This document shows positions 35,701-44,828 of a stretch of 64,000 nt of DNA, piece after piece; position 1 is the first letter of the stretch, and each line of letters opens with the position of its first letter. The DNA is taken from the NCBI GenBank assembly GCA_014896295.1, contig JADBKR010000006.1, forward strand, positions 186,001 to 250,000, read 5' to 3'. A program made the position numbers and the translations under genes. The notes beneath the pieces were generated by a model that searched no databases, had not been told where the DNA came from, and worked only from the letters and a program-made list of their open reading frames with translations. Source of the DNA: Limnochordaceae bacterium. GTDB taxonomy: Bacteria; Bacillota; Limnochordia; Limnochordales; Geochordaceae.

Positions 35701-37456
35701 CTCCGTCGTGGCCCTGCCCGTCCTGTAGCCGCACCGGCCCGGGTGTCGTGCCCTGCCGCTCTGTTTCGACGGCAGGACGGCTCGGCTGGTGGCGGGGTAG
35801 CTGCTCGGCCATCCGGTGCGCCTGCCTGGGTTGGAGCATCTCCGGCCTGCGACGCATGGCCCAAAGCGGGCTCCGCACGACCGTATCCTTCAGATCCGAG
35901 AAGCGCAGCGGGGCCGCGGGCGCCAGGTACGGCACGCCGAAGGTCTCCATGGCGCTCAGGTGGATGAGGATGACGATGAGAACGGCCATGATGCCGTACA
36001 ACCCGAGCACCGCCGCCGCCAGGATCACCGGGAACTTGAGGATCCGGTACGCGATCGCGGCGCTGTAGCTCGGGAGGGCAAAGGAGGCAATGGTCGTCGC
36101 CGCCACGACGATGACCAGGACCGGGCTCACGATGCCGGCCTGGGTGAGGGCCTGGCCGATCACCAGGGTGCCGACGATGCCGATGGTCGGGCCGATGGGC
36201 CGGGGTAAACGTACGCTGGCTTCGCGCACCACTTCCATGGTGACCTCCAGCAGGAGGGCGTCGACGGCGACGGGGAAAGGCACGGAGGCCCGGGCTCCTG
36301 CGAGCGCCACCGCGAAACTGGTCGGGAGCATCTCGGCGTGGAAGCCCACCAGGGCCACGTACAGCGCGGTGAACGTGAGCGAGGCGAACAAGGCCAGGAG
36401 CCGGATGCCGCGCACCAGGGTCGCCACCAGGAACCGCTCGTAGTAGTCCTCCGGCGTCTGGTAGAAGACCGTGAAGGTGGCGGGCAGGATGAGCGCCATG
36501 GGCGTGCCGTCCACCAGGACGGCGACCCGCCCTTCCAGCACCGCGGAGGCTACCCGGTCGGGACGTTCGGTGGTCTGGAGCTGCGGAAAGGGCGACCAGG
36601 GATGCGACTCGATCAGCTGTTCGATGGTGCCCGACTCCAGGACGGCGTCGACGTCGATCTGCTGCAGCCGTTCCTGGAGTTCGCCCACGAGCCGGTTGTT
36701 GGCCACCCCCTCGAGATAGACGATGCAGACGTCGGTGCGGCTGCGCCGGCCGACGCGTAGCGACTGCACGCGCAGCGACGGATCCCGGATGCGCCGGCGG
36801 ATGAGCGCCGTGTTTTTCCGGAGGGTTTCGCCGAAGCCGTCCCGGGGGCCCCGGATGACGGCTTCTCCGATGGGTTCCTCGATCCCCCGGTCTGCCCATC
36901 CCCGTGCCCCGATGATGAGGGCCTCCGGTACGCCTTCCAAGAACAACAGGGCCTCGCCCGCCAGGAGCTGGTCGAGCGCCCGGGTCATGGAGGGGGAGAC
37001 CATCACCTCCGACGACGAGAGGAGCGCGTCGAGCACGATCTGCCGGTAGAAGGAGACGTCCAGCGGCCGATCGAGCACCGCCATGGTCGAGGGGCGTACC
37101 ATGACGGGTTCGAGCACGTGGCGGTTGACGCTGGCCCGGTCGACCAGGCCGTCCAGGTAGACGAGGGCGGCCTGCAAGCCGCTGCGCCCTCCTACCCGGA
37201 AGCGGCGGAAGACCACGTCGTCGCTGTCTCCCAGGGTGCACTTGAGGTAGTCGAGGTTTTCCTCCACGCTGGGGCTGACCCGATCCAGTCGTTCCGGGCG
37301 CAGCGAGTGGGTGAGCGAGAGGACCCGGGCCGCCTGTCGCCCCACGCGGCCGATGGTGCCTTTTTGCAGCCGCATCTGGCGGCCGGACTCCCTCTGGACG
37401 GCCCGGATCAGGTCCGTCAGTTCCGTGCGGGGCGAGGCATCCTCCGCGCCCGTCAT
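35690..37456 (-). CDS. gerAA: Spore germination protein GerAA (GerA family A subunit)
   Basis: The 588-residue A subunit of the germinant receptor, recently shown in Bacillus to form a ligand-gated channel. A large soluble N-terminal domain (about 1-280; VSPSVEENLDYLKCTLGDSD, IVYLEGVANNRLVGELQERL, VDGTPMALILPATF) is followed by about five to six helices (about 300-480; SLTFTALYVALVGFHAEMLP, RLPRPIGPTIGIVGTLVIGQ) and a Gln/Arg/Pro-rich tail. The ATG at 37456 overlaps the stop of a small membrane-protein gene (ATGA). Presumably expressed in the forespore under sigma-G, but no promoter could be assigned. Confidence 0.95.
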   Translation of the reverse strand: MTGAEDASPRTELTDLIRAVQRESGRQMRLQKGTIGRVGRQAARVLSLTHSLRPERLDRVSPSVEENLDYLKCTLGDSDDVVFRRFRVGGRSGLQAALVYLDGLVDRASVNRHVLEPVMVRPSTMAVLDRPLDVSFYRQIVLDALLSSSEVMVSPSMTRALDQLLAGEALLFLEGVPEALIIGARGWADRGIEEPIGEAVIRGPRDGFGETLRKNTALIRRRIRDPSLRVQSLRVGRRSRTDVCIVYLEGVANNRLVGELQERLQQIDVDAVLESGTIEQLIESHPWSPFPQLQTTERPDRVASAVLEGRVAVLVDGTPMALILPATFTVFYQTPEDYYERFLVATLVRGIRLLALFASLTFTALYVALVGFHAEMLPTSFAVALAGARASVPFPVAVDALLLEVTMEVVREASVRLPRPIGPTIGIVGTLVIGQALTQAGIVSPVLVIVVAATTIASFALPSYSAAIAYRILKFPVILAAAVLGLYGIMAVLIVILIHLSAMETFGVPYLAPAAPLRFSDLKDTVVRSPLWAMRRRPEMLQPRQAHRMAEQLPRHQPSRPAVETERQGTTPGPVRLQDGQGHDGGER

Positions 37457-37641
37457 CCCCGGTTGACGAGGAACCATGTCACCGCACCAGCCGCCAGGAA
37501 CGTCCAGCCCGTCACCCGGACCACGAGCGCGTCGTACGCGAGCCGAGAACGGCTCAACCTCGGCGCATCGACGAGCAGCATCCAGGCGCCGCCGAGCAGC
37601 GCCAGCATCGGCCAGTTGGACGAGAGGGCAAGGCCGCTCAT
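37453..37641 (-). CDS. Small two-helix membrane protein heading the ger operon
   Basis: A 62-residue protein with two hydrophobic helices (WPMLALLGGAWMLLV and VTGWTFLAAGAVTWFLV) separated by a charged loop. The ATG at 37641 has a strong GGAGGA 5 bases upstream, and the stop overlaps the gerAA start (ATGA). Small two-helix proteins (for example the CLC_0170 type) recur next to ger operons in Clostridia; GerD-like or D-subunit roles have been described for some small germination proteins. Assignment here rests on size, topology and coupling, not on recognised motifs. Confidence 0.65.
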   Translation of the reverse strand: MSGLALSSNWPMLALLGGAWMLLVDAPRLSRSRLAYDALVVRVTGWTFLAAGAVTWFLVNRG

Positions 37642-37798
37642 GGCTTTCCTCCGGTCGTTCCCTTCCCAGGTTGTCCTGCGTGAGCCCTGGGTCGCACGGG
37701 AATGCTCTGAAACGGGAGCAACGTTCGCCAGCCGGGGGGAAGCCCTGGAGGGAGCGCCGATCAGCACCGATCGTTCCGGCCTCAACCCGGCCGGGGCC

Positions 37799-38944
37799 TT
37801 GAGCCCGGGCAGCCTGACCCCGTTCCAGGTCGTTGCCGTCCTGGTCAACGCCATGGTGGGCGTGGAGGTGTTGAGCTTGCCGCGGGTGCTGGCGCGTGAT
37901 GCCGGCACCGGTGCCTGGCTCGCGGTGCTGGTGGCCGCGGCGGCCGTGGTGCTGGTGACCGCGGGGATCACCGGGCTCGGCGACCGGATGCCGGGTCTGC
38001 CGCACACGGCCTATTTGCCCGTGCTGATGGGGCCGGTGGGCGGGAGGGTGGCGCTCGTCGCCCTGGCGCTCTACCGGCTGGCGGCGGTGGCGCTGGTAGC
38101 CCGCCTGTTCGGGGAGTTCGTCATCACGGCGGTCCTGCTGAAGACCCCGATCGAGGTCACCATCGTCGTCATGCTCGCGCTCGTGACCTACCAGTCCCGC
38201 CAGTCCATCGCGGCGTTCGCCCGGCTCCAGGAGCTCACCTTCCTGCCCCTGGTGCTCCTGGCCATCGTCGTGCTGGCTCCGGCCCTGCAAAACGTACGCG
38301 CCGAACTCCTCTTCCCGCTCCTGGGAGAGGATTGGCGTCGCTCGGTGACGGCCGCACCGGACGTCGTGGGTTCGTACCTGGGCTTCGACACCCTCCTGTT
38401 CCTGTACGGGCTCGCCACCCCTGCGGCCTACGCGGCCGGCAAGCACCGCCGCCAGGCCCGCGCCGCCGCCCTCTCGGCCGTCGCCATCGCCACGGGCATC
38501 TACGTGGTAGTGGTCGAGGCGGCGCTCGCCGTCTTCGGCCCGTTCGAGCTGGCGGAGCTCCAGTGGCCGGTGCTCGAGATCGTCAAGACCATCCGCCTGC
38601 CCGGCATCATCATCGAGCGAATGGACGCCCCTTTCGTGGGGCTGTGGGTGCTGGCCGTCTTCACGACGCTTTCCGCCTTCCACTTCACGGCGACCCACGA
38701 GCTGGGGGCCGTGCTCCACTTGAGGGCCCCTTCCTCCCTGGCGCTGCCGTTCTCCATCGTGGCCTTCGCGCTGGCGATGCTCCCGCCCTCCACCCTCGCC
38801 GCCGAGCAGGCCGGCCGGCTGGTGAGCTTTGGGGGGATGGGACTCATCGTCGTGGTGACGGCGCTGGGGCTGCTGGCTTCGTGGGTGCGGGGAGCGCCCG
38901 GGAGACGCTCGCGGTCACCGGCAGAAGACCCGGGGCCGCGGTGA
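37799..38944 (+). CDS. gerAB: Spore germination protein GerAB (spore permease, APC superfamily)
   Basis: The B subunit of the germinant receptor, a ten-helix amino-acid-transporter-like protein (about 381 residues) that binds the germinant. LTPFQVVAVLVNAMVGVEVLSLPR is the family opening; further helices are rich in Ala/Val/Leu. It is transcribed away from gerAA/gerAC instead of lying between them as in Bacillus. The start is uncertain: TTG 37799 gives a normal N-terminus but lacks a ribosome site, and GGAGGGAG at 37747 has no standard start codon after it. The divergent region 37642-37798 must hold the promoters of both arms. Confidence 0.9.
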   Translation: MSPGSLTPFQVVAVLVNAMVGVEVLSLPRVLARDAGTGAWLAVLVAAAAVVLVTAGITGLGDRMPGLPHTAYLPVLMGPVGGRVALVALALYRLAAVALVARLFGEFVITAVLLKTPIEVTIVVMLALVTYQSRQSIAAFARLQELTFLPLVLLAIVVLAPALQNVRAELLFPLLGEDWRRSVTAAPDVVGSYLGFDTLLFLYGLATPAAYAAGKHRRQARAAALSAVAIATGIYVVVVEAALAVFGPFELAELQWPVLEIVKTIRLPGIIIERMDAPFVGLWVLAVFTTLSAFHFTATHELGAVLHLRAPSSLALPFSIVAFALAMLPPSTLAAEQAGRLVSFGGMGLIVVVTALGLLASWVRGAPGRRSRSPAEDPGPR

Positions 38945-39022
38945 CGTCGACGGGACCGCTCCGCCGCCGCGCGCCGGCCCGGCGAGGAGCATGACAGCGC
39001 TGGAGGCGGCCAGGCCCGGGCC

Positions 39023-39505
39023 TCACCGGGCGGCCCCCTCGCCCTGCTCGTCGAGCTGCCGATCGAAGCTTTCGGCCTGTCGCCAGAGCGATGCCCACGT
39101 TCGGGCATCGAGGCGGGCACAGGCGTCGCGGAAGATGTGCTTTTCTTCGATCTCGAAGTGCGACTCGCAGATCCAGTAGAGCCGGTCGGCCAACCCCGTG
39201 GCGTCGTCCGGCAACTGCCCCGTCTCGGGAAGGAGTTGCTCCAGCAGCTCGTCGATGTCGTCGTGCTGCTGCTCGTACCCGGCGAGCGCTTGCCTGCCGG
39301 CTATCTCTGCCATGGCCGCAAACAGGGTGACCTCTTCGAGGGCCGCATGGCGCCGCAGCCTGCGCGCCAGGTCATGCAGCCGGGCATAGCTTTGCGCCGG
39401 CGTGCTGCTGGGGAGCCCCTGCACCCACCGTTCCAGGGCCGGGAGGAGGCTTCGATGCTCCTGCAAGAGCCGCCGGACGAGCGCCGGCGCAGTGTCGTCG
39501 TTCAC
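39023..39505 (-). CDS. Hemerythrin HHE cation-binding domain protein
   Basis: A 160-residue four-helix protein. Candidate di-iron ligands are [35 protein letters not shown] and CESHFEIEEKHIF, the usual H-HxxxE-HxxxD pattern. Such proteins bind oxygen or iron, or repair or sense oxidative and nitrosative stress. The GTG start at 39505 follows GGGAG. It is separate from the convergent gerAB gene and divergent from the arginase-fold gene. Confidence 0.87.
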   Translation of the reverse strand: MNDDTAPALVRRLLQEHRSLLPALERWVQGLPSSTPAQSYARLHDLARRLRRHAALEEVTLFAAMAEIAGRQALAGYEQQHDDIDELLEQLLPETGQLPDDATGLADRLYWICESHFEIEEKHIFRDACARLDARTWASLWRQAESFDRQLDEQGEGAAR

Positions 39506-39700
39506 GAGGCTCCCGCCTTCCCGTGATCGCGCGCCCGATGCGGACCCGCCATGCCTGACGCGCGTGGTCCATGTACTCCCACGTTGACTGCCCCACCTGC
39601 TCGAACGTGAACTGGTAGTCCGACGGCGTGGGTCGTGAGCCGTTCGGGCCCCGGCGCCGTCATCGTGTTGGGATGGTACAATCATGGCGGGGCGTGCCCG

Positions 39701-40627
39701 ATGCTGCGAGGTGTCAGCATCGTCGAGACCGACGGTTCGGTGAGGGTGCAGGAGCGCCTGGTGCGCCTGTACGCTCCGAAAGACGTCGTGACCCGACCCC
39801 CGGCGGGTCGCTTCCGATACTTCATGCCCCACTCGGAGCTTTCCACCCTGGCCTCGGAGCTTCGCCCGGCGCGAGGCGACGTGGTGTTTCTGGGAGCCGG
39901 AGATTTCCACCACCTGACGGCTGCCCTGCTGCGGGCCTACCTGCGAGCGGGGCCGGCGGGCGGTCCGCCGCTCGCGCTCATCCTGTTGGACGCGCATCCC
40001 GAGTGGAGCCCGGCGCCTGCGGGGTACCTCCACTGCGGCTCGTGGCTGCCGGAGGTGCTGGCCATGCCGGAGCTTCGCGCCGTGGCCGTCCTCGGGGTTG
40101 GACGGCTCGAGGCCCGGGGATTGCTGCAGCCGCGGATCGTGCAAGCCATCCGGCCGGCGGCCAGGGAAGGCCGGCTGCGGGTCTACCCGGCGCGGCGATC
40201 GACCGTGCAGGAGCTCCACGCCGCCGTCTGGTGGCCCGATCCCCTGGTCAGCCTGGAGGAGGGGCTCGACGCGGTCGTGGCCGACGTCGTGGCGTTCGTG
40301 GGGGAAGGCCCCGTCTACCTTTCCATCGACAAAGACGTCGTGCGCCCGGAGGAGCTGCCGGGCACCTGGGGAGACGGGGAGGCCGGCCAGACGGCGGTGC
40401 TCGCCATGGTGTCGGAGCTCGCGCTTGCGCTGCCGGTCGCCGGCGCCGACGTGACGGGCGAGTACGTGGCCTCCCTGCTGCCGCAACAGGACCCTGCGGT
40501 GAAGCTGCACGAAATCTTCAATTTGCGCCTGCTGGCCGCCTTGCTCGCCGGGCGCCCCGTGGAGGACGGGGCGCGGGGGCGGCCCACGGCCCGGGCGCCT
40601 TCGCTTGTGCGCCGGCCGGCGGCCTGA
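39701..40627 (+). CDS. Arginase-fold (ureohydrolase superfamily) protein
   Basis: About 308 residues with the metal-binding pattern of the arginase/agmatinase fold in variant form: GAGDFHHLT (usually GGDHS), LILLDAHPEW (DAHxD with Glu at the second acid), HCGSWLPE and VYLSIDKDVV (D-x-D). Arginases hydrolyse guanidino compounds with two Mn ions. The changes at the first and second motifs suggest another substrate or a single metal. The ATG at 39701 is preferred; a GTG at 39635 is in frame, but a TACAAT -10-like element (39677-39682) falls between them. The C-terminal 25 residues are Arg/Ala/Pro-rich. Confidence 0.7.
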   Translation: MLRGVSIVETDGSVRVQERLVRLYAPKDVVTRPPAGRFRYFMPHSELSTLASELRPARGDVVFLGAGDFHHLTAALLRAYLRAGPAGGPPLALILLDAHPEWSPAPAGYLHCGSWLPEVLAMPELRAVAVLGVGRLEARGLLQPRIVQAIRPAAREGRLRVYPARRSTVQELHAAVWWPDPLVSLEEGLDAVVADVVAFVGEGPVYLSIDKDVVRPEELPGTWGDGEAGQTAVLAMVSELALALPVAGADVTGEYVASLLPQQDPAVKLHEIFNLRLLAALLAGRPVEDGARGRPTARAPSLVRRPAA

Positions 40628-40714
40628 GCCGCACCTCGTCCGGTGGAGGTCCTTCCAGTCTTGCCGCCACATACCGGGCCGCCCGGGTGAACCCCTGCTT
40701 CGTCGAGGTCATCA

Positions 40715-40744
40715 TTGACAATGGAAGTCGGCGATCCCTATAAT
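40715..40744 (+). promoter_or_regulatory. Consensus sigma-A promoter of copA
   Basis: TTGACA (40715-40720) and TATAAT (40739-40744) are both perfect and are spaced by 18 bases, which is rare in this GC-rich window. Transcription should start near 40751, within the adjacent operator. Confidence 0.88.
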
Positions 40745-40752
40745 CCCTTAGC

Positions 40753-40771
40753 GATACCCCCAAGGGGTATC
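40753..40771. promoter_or_regulatory. CsoR-like copper operator upstream of copA
   Basis: GATACCCC and GGGGTATC form a perfect palindrome around CAA, covering the predicted transcription start. It matches the ATACCC...GGGTAT core bound by CsoR-type Cu(I)-sensing repressors. No csoR gene is in the window. Confidence 0.75.
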
Positions 40772-40803
40772 AGGCCAAGGCGGCAAAAGGCGGCGATCGA
40801 ACT

Positions 40804-43356
40804 ATGGAGCGGAAGGCGACCATCGACATCGGCGGCATGACGTGCGCCACGTGCGCCGCCCGCATCGAAAAGCGCCTCAACAAGACGGGAGGCGTCAAGG
40901 GGGCCACGGTCAACTTCGCCCTGGAGAAGGCGGTGGTCGAGTTCGACCCCGAGCAGGTACGCGCGCCCGAGCTGGTGGAGGCGGTCCACTCTCTGGGGTA
41001 TCAGGTGCGAACCGGGCAGCGCCGCTACCGCATCCGGGGGATGAGCTGCGCCTCGTGCGCCCAGCGGATCGAGACGGCGCTCCAGCGTCTTCCCGCCGTC
41101 GTGAAGGCGACGGTCAACTTCGCGGCCGAGACGGCGACCGTGGAGTACATCGGCGAACTGGCGGACGACGAGGTCATCCGGGCGGTGGAGGCCCAGGGGT
41201 ACCGGGCCATCCCGGCCGAAGAAGGGCAGGTCGACCGGGAGAAGGAGCAGCGGGAGCGGGAAATCCGGCATCAGCAGCGGATGCTGGCCCTCTCGGCCGC
41301 GCTGTCGACGCCGCTTCTCCTGTACATGTTCGGCGAACTGATAGCCGGGTTTGGCCGTCTCCTGCCGGGGGTACTGTTCGACCCCTGGTTCCAGCTCGCG
41401 CTGGCGACCCCGGTGCAATTCGTGGCCGGGTGGCAGTTCTACCGGGATAGCTACCACACCCTGCGTAACCGCAGCGCCAATATGTCCGTGCTGGTGGCCA
41501 TGGGCACTTCGGCGGCCTACCTGTACAGCATGATCGTGACCGTGGCGGGGCCGCTCGTCCCCGGGGCGCACCACGTCTACTTCGAGACGAGCGCGCTCAT
41601 CGTCACGCTGATCATCCTGGGCAAGTACCTGGAGGCCCGGGCCAAGGGCCGCGCCAGCGAAGCCATTCGCAAGCTGGTGGGCCTGCAGGCCAAGACGGCC
41701 CGAGTGCTGCGAGACGGCGCCGAGGTCGAGGTGCCGGTCGAGCAGGTGCAGGTCGGGGATCGGGTCGTGGTGCGCCCCGGCGAGAAGATCCCCGTGGACG
41801 GCGTCGTGATCGAGGGGGCCTCGGCCGTCGACGAGTCGATGATCACTGGCGAGAGCCTGCCGGTCGACAAGAAGGTGGGCGACCGGGTCATCGGCGCCAC
41901 CCTCAACCGGACGGGGAGCTTCGTCTTCGAGGCGACGCGGGTCGGCAAGGAGACGGCACTTGCGCAGATCATCAAGATCGTCGAGGAAGCCCAGGGGCGC
42001 AAGGCGCCCATCCAGCGGTACGCCGACCGGGTATCGGCCTACTTCGTGCCGGCCGTCATCGCGATCGCCGCGGTGACCTTCGCCGTCTGGTACCTGGCGG
42101 CCGACCCGGGCAACTTCACCCGGGCCCTCGTCAACTTCGTGGCCGTCCTGGTCATCGCCTGCCCGTGCGCCATGGGGCTTGCCACCCCGACCTCCATCAT
42201 GGTGGGGACGGGCAAGGGAGCCGAGCGGGGCATCCTCATCAAGGGCGGCGAGTACCTGGAGCTGGCCCACGAGCTCAACGTCGTCGTGCTCGACAAGACA
42301 GGCACCATCACCCGGGGCAAGCCGGCGCTGACCGACGTGGTGCCGCTGGGTGCAGGCGACGGCGGGCCTGAGGCGACGCGACGGCTCCTCGCCCTGGCTG
42401 CTTCGGCGGAGACGGGCTCGGAGCACCCCCTGGGCCAGGCCATCGTCGAGGCGGCTCGGCAGGAGGGGCTCTCCCTGGAGCGGGTCCATGCGTTCGAGGC
42501 GGTGGCAGGCCAGGGCGTGCGGGCCGTGGTCGGCGACGAGCGGCGGGAGGTGCTCATTGGCACCCGGCGCCTGCTCGAGGGCCGCGGCATCGATCTCGCC
42601 GCGCTGGAGCCCGAGGCCGTTCGCCTGGAGCAACAGGGCAAGACCGCCATGCTGGTGGCGATCGACGGCAAGCCGGCCGGCGTGGTCGCCGTAGCGGACA
42701 CGGTCAAGCCGGGGTCGGCTGCCGCCGTGCGCCAGCTCCAGCAGATGGGCATCGAAGTCTACATGATCACCGGGGACAACCGGCGCACGGCGGCCGCCAT
42801 CGCCCGCCAGGTGGGCATCGACGAGGCGCATACCCTCGCCGAAGTGTTGCCCGACCAAAAGGCAGCCAAGGTGAAGGAGCTCCAGGGACAGGGTAAGGTC
42901 GTCGGGATGGTGGGGGACGGCATCAACGACGCTCCGGCGCTCGCCACGGCCGACGTGGGGTTTGCCATCGGCACCGGCACCGACGTCGCCATCGAATCGT
43001 CCGACATCACCCTGATGCGGGGCGAGCTGGGCGGGGTCGTCGACAGCATCCGGCTCAGCCGGGCGACGATCCGCAACGTGCGCCAGAACCTCTTCTGGGC
43101 CCTGTTTTACAACACGGTCGGGATCCCCGTGGCGGCCGCCGGCTTCATGAGCCCGGTGCTGGCCGGCGCAGCCATGGCGTTTAGTTCGGTGTCGGTGGTA
43201 TCCAACGCGCTGCGGCTGCGGCGCTTCCGCTTCGGCGACACGCCGCGGCCGGATCTACGGAAGGAGCGGACCGTCGATGGCCAGGACGCGATGCTTGCCG
43301 TGCGGGATGGAGATCGAGCCGAGCGAAGCGAAAGCCACGTCGCAGTACCAAGGTAG
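40804..43356 (+). CDS. copA: Cu(I)-exporting P1B-type ATPase CopA
   Basis: An 850-residue copper efflux pump. Two heavy-metal-associated domains ([13 protein letters not shown] about 10-22, [13 protein letters not shown] about 78-90) precede eight helices. The membrane metal site is ACPCAMG, the actuator loop has ITGES, the phosphorylation motif is DKTGTIT, the nucleotide domain has SEHPLG and the hinge is [10 protein letters not shown]. The last 27 residues are Arg/Glu-rich, overlap the YHS gene by 80 bases and are unlike CopA, so an altered stop or small indel near the end is possible. Expression is expected to be copper-induced from the promoter and CsoR-like site upstream. Confidence 0.96.
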   Translation: MERKATIDIGGMTCATCAARIEKRLNKTGGVKGATVNFALEKAVVEFDPEQVRAPELVEAVHSLGYQVRTGQRRYRIRGMSCASCAQRIETALQRLPAVVKATVNFAAETATVEYIGELADDEVIRAVEAQGYRAIPAEEGQVDREKEQREREIRHQQRMLALSAALSTPLLLYMFGELIAGFGRLLPGVLFDPWFQLALATPVQFVAGWQFYRDSYHTLRNRSANMSVLVAMGTSAAYLYSMIVTVAGPLVPGAHHVYFETSALIVTLIILGKYLEARAKGRASEAIRKLVGLQAKTARVLRDGAEVEVPVEQVQVGDRVVVRPGEKIPVDGVVIEGASAVDESMITGESLPVDKKVGDRVIGATLNRTGSFVFEATRVGKETALAQIIKIVEEAQGRKAPIQRYADRVSAYFVPAVIAIAAVTFAVWYLAADPGNFTRALVNFVAVLVIACPCAMGLATPTSIMVGTGKGAERGILIKGGEYLELAHELNVVVLDKTGTITRGKPALTDVVPLGAGDGGPEATRRLLALAASAETGSEHPLGQAIVEAARQEGLSLERVHAFEAVAGQGVRAVVGDERREVLIGTRRLLEGRGIDLAALEPEAVRLEQQGKTAMLVAIDGKPAGVVAVADTVKPGSAAAVRQLQQMGIEVYMITGDNRRTAAAIARQVGIDEAHTLAEVLPDQKAAKVKELQGQGKVVGMVGDGINDAPALATADVGFAIGTGTDVAIESSDITLMRGELGGVVDSIRLSRATIRNVRQNLFWALFYNTVGIPVAAAGFMSPVLAGAAMAFSSVSVVSNALRLRRFRFGDTPRPDLRKERTVDGQDAMLAVRDGDRAERSESHVAVPR

Positions 43357-43489
43357 GACGTACTACTTTTGCTCGACCGGCTGCAAGACGGCCTTCGACC
43401 GGGACCCTGGCCGGTACGCCGGGGGCGCCGGGGGTGAGGGAGAGAGCTCTCGCCACCAACCCCACGGCCACCATCACGGGACCCGTTGA
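43277..43489 (+). CDS. YHS-domain protein, small metal-binding
   Basis: A 70-residue protein whose first 50 residues form a YHS domain: [21 protein letters not shown] and [21 protein letters not shown]. The tail is His/Gly-rich (HQPHGHHHG), suggesting extra metal binding. YHS proteins accompany or are fused to copper ATPases and may deliver or trap copper. The ATG at 43277 follows GAAGGAG by 11 bases and lies inside the 3' end of copA, so the two genes are co-transcribed. Confidence 0.88.
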   Translation: MARTRCLPCGMEIEPSEAKATSQYQGRTYYFCSTGCKTAFDRDPGRYAGGAGGEGESSRHQPHGHHHGTR

Positions 43490-43530
43490 AGGGCGCCGGG
43501 AGGGCCACGGCGGGGCTCTTGGCCCGGCTG

Positions 43531-44670
43531 TCAGACGTTGAACCGGAACTCGATGACGTCTCCGTCCTGAACGACGTAGTCTTTGCCCTCCAGGCGCAGC
43601 AGGCCGGTCTCCCGGGCTTTCGCCAGGGAGCCGGCCCGCCGGAGGTCCTCGAAGGCGACGACCTCGGCCCGGATGAAGCCCCGGGCGATGTCGGAGTGGA
43701 TCTTGCCGGCGGCCTCCCGGGCCGGGGTGCCGCGGGTGATGGTCCAGGCCCGCACCTCGTCCTCGCCGGCCGTCAGGAACGAGATGAAGCCACAGGCCCG
43801 GTAGGCCGCCTCGCCCAGCCGCTCGACCCCGACGGGCGTGGAAAGCCCCAGGTCGGCGAGGAAGGCCTGCCGGGAGTCGGCGTCGAGCTCCGCCAGCTCG
43901 AGCTCCAACCGCCCTGCCACGGGCACGACCGCCTCGGCGCGGCCTCGCGCCGCCTGCCGGAGGGCCTCCCGGCCGGGGAACTCCCCGGATGCTGCCTGGG
44001 AGTCGTCGACGTTGACCGCGACCACCACGGGGCGGAACGTCACGAGCGAGTACCCCTGCAAGAGCGCCCGCTCGTCGGCGGACAGCTCCGCCAGGCCGAG
44101 CGGCTTCCCGGCCTCCAGCGCCTGCAGGCAGCGAGCGAGCACCTCGAGCTCCCGCTCCACGTCGCGCCGCTGGGCCTTGGGCACCGAGGGGGCCGAGCGG
44201 AGACGATCGATGCGGCTTTGGACCTGGGTCCAGTCCATGAGAATCCAGTCCTGCCAGAGCTGCTCGAAGTCGCGGACCGGGTCGACGCTGCCGGCCGGGT
44301 GAGGGACGTGGGCCTGCTCCGGGTCGAACGCCCGGACCACGAGGGCCAGGGCGTCCAGGCGGTGGACGGCCTCGATGCGGGCAGGCTCGAGCTTGTCGAG
44401 TTCGATCCACTCCACGGTCGCGTGGGTGACCTTCTGCGGGTGATGGAGCTCGGCCAGCCAGTCGAGCCTGGCGTCGGGGATGCGGGCCACGACCATGGCG
44501 GCCCCGCCGGTCCTCCCGGGCGTGGCCGATCCGGGTGCCGGCGCCCCCCTGGCCGCGGCCCCCTTGCCGGCGGCGCCCGCACCTGTGACCCCGATGCGGG
44601 CCCACGCGGCCGCAGCCTGCATGATCGTCGACTTGCCTGCCATCGGCAATCCGGCGACGCCCAGACGCAC
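43531..44670 (-). CDS. Divergent YchF/OLA1-like P-loop GTPase (TGS/DUF933 domain)
   Basis: A 379-residue relative of the universal translation-associated ATPase YchF. The P-loop is GLPMAGKST (YchF: GLPNVGKST) and the C-terminal TGS part is well kept (GFISFLTAGEDEVRAWTI, IARGFIRAEVV, GKDYVVQDGDVIEFRFNV). The switch II region is abnormal: the DxAGLVxGA stretch and the following GLGN are missing, leaving ELDKLEPARIEAVHRLDALALVVRAF split across them. The NKxE-type motif reads VNVDDS. It may bind nucleotide without normal hydrolysis. The GTG at 44670 has GGAGGGTGG upstream. It converges with the copA/YHS operon and diverges from glcD. Confidence 0.78.
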   Translation of the reverse strand: MRLGVAGLPMAGKSTIMQAAAAWARIGVTGAGAAGKGAAARGAPAPGSATPGRTGGAAMVVARIPDARLDWLAELHHPQKVTHATVEWIELDKLEPARIEAVHRLDALALVVRAFDPEQAHVPHPAGSVDPVRDFEQLWQDWILMDWTQVQSRIDRLRSAPSVPKAQRRDVERELEVLARCLQALEAGKPLGLAELSADERALLQGYSLVTFRPVVVAVNVDDSQAASGEFPGREALRQAARGRAEAVVPVAGRLELELAELDADSRQAFLADLGLSTPVGVERLGEAAYRACGFISFLTAGEDEVRAWTITRGTPAREAAGKIHSDIARGFIRAEVVAFEDLRRAGSLAKARETGLLRLEGKDYVVQDGDVIEFRFNV

Positions 44671-44828
44671 GAGCCTGCCACCCTCCGCCTCTCTCACTCT
44701 GTGAGCGTTCCCGGCGTTGCATTCTCGCCCCGCCACCGGCATCCTCTCGCCGGCGGCCCTGGCGCGGGGAGCAGGAACCGCCGCGGCCGGGTGCGAACGC
44801 CGGGGGCGTGGGAGGAAGGGGAGGACGG

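Noticed and set aside
35690-38719. Giant minus-strand reading frame covering gerAA and most of the gerAB region
   Set aside because: Only the part after 37456 matches GerAA; the upstream part is His/Arg/Gly-rich shadow of gerAB.
44691-44706. Short palindrome CTCAC-TCT-GTGAG between the YchF-like gene and glcD as a GntR-type operator
   Set aside because: Five-base arms are expected by chance in this composition, and no regulator gene is adjacent.
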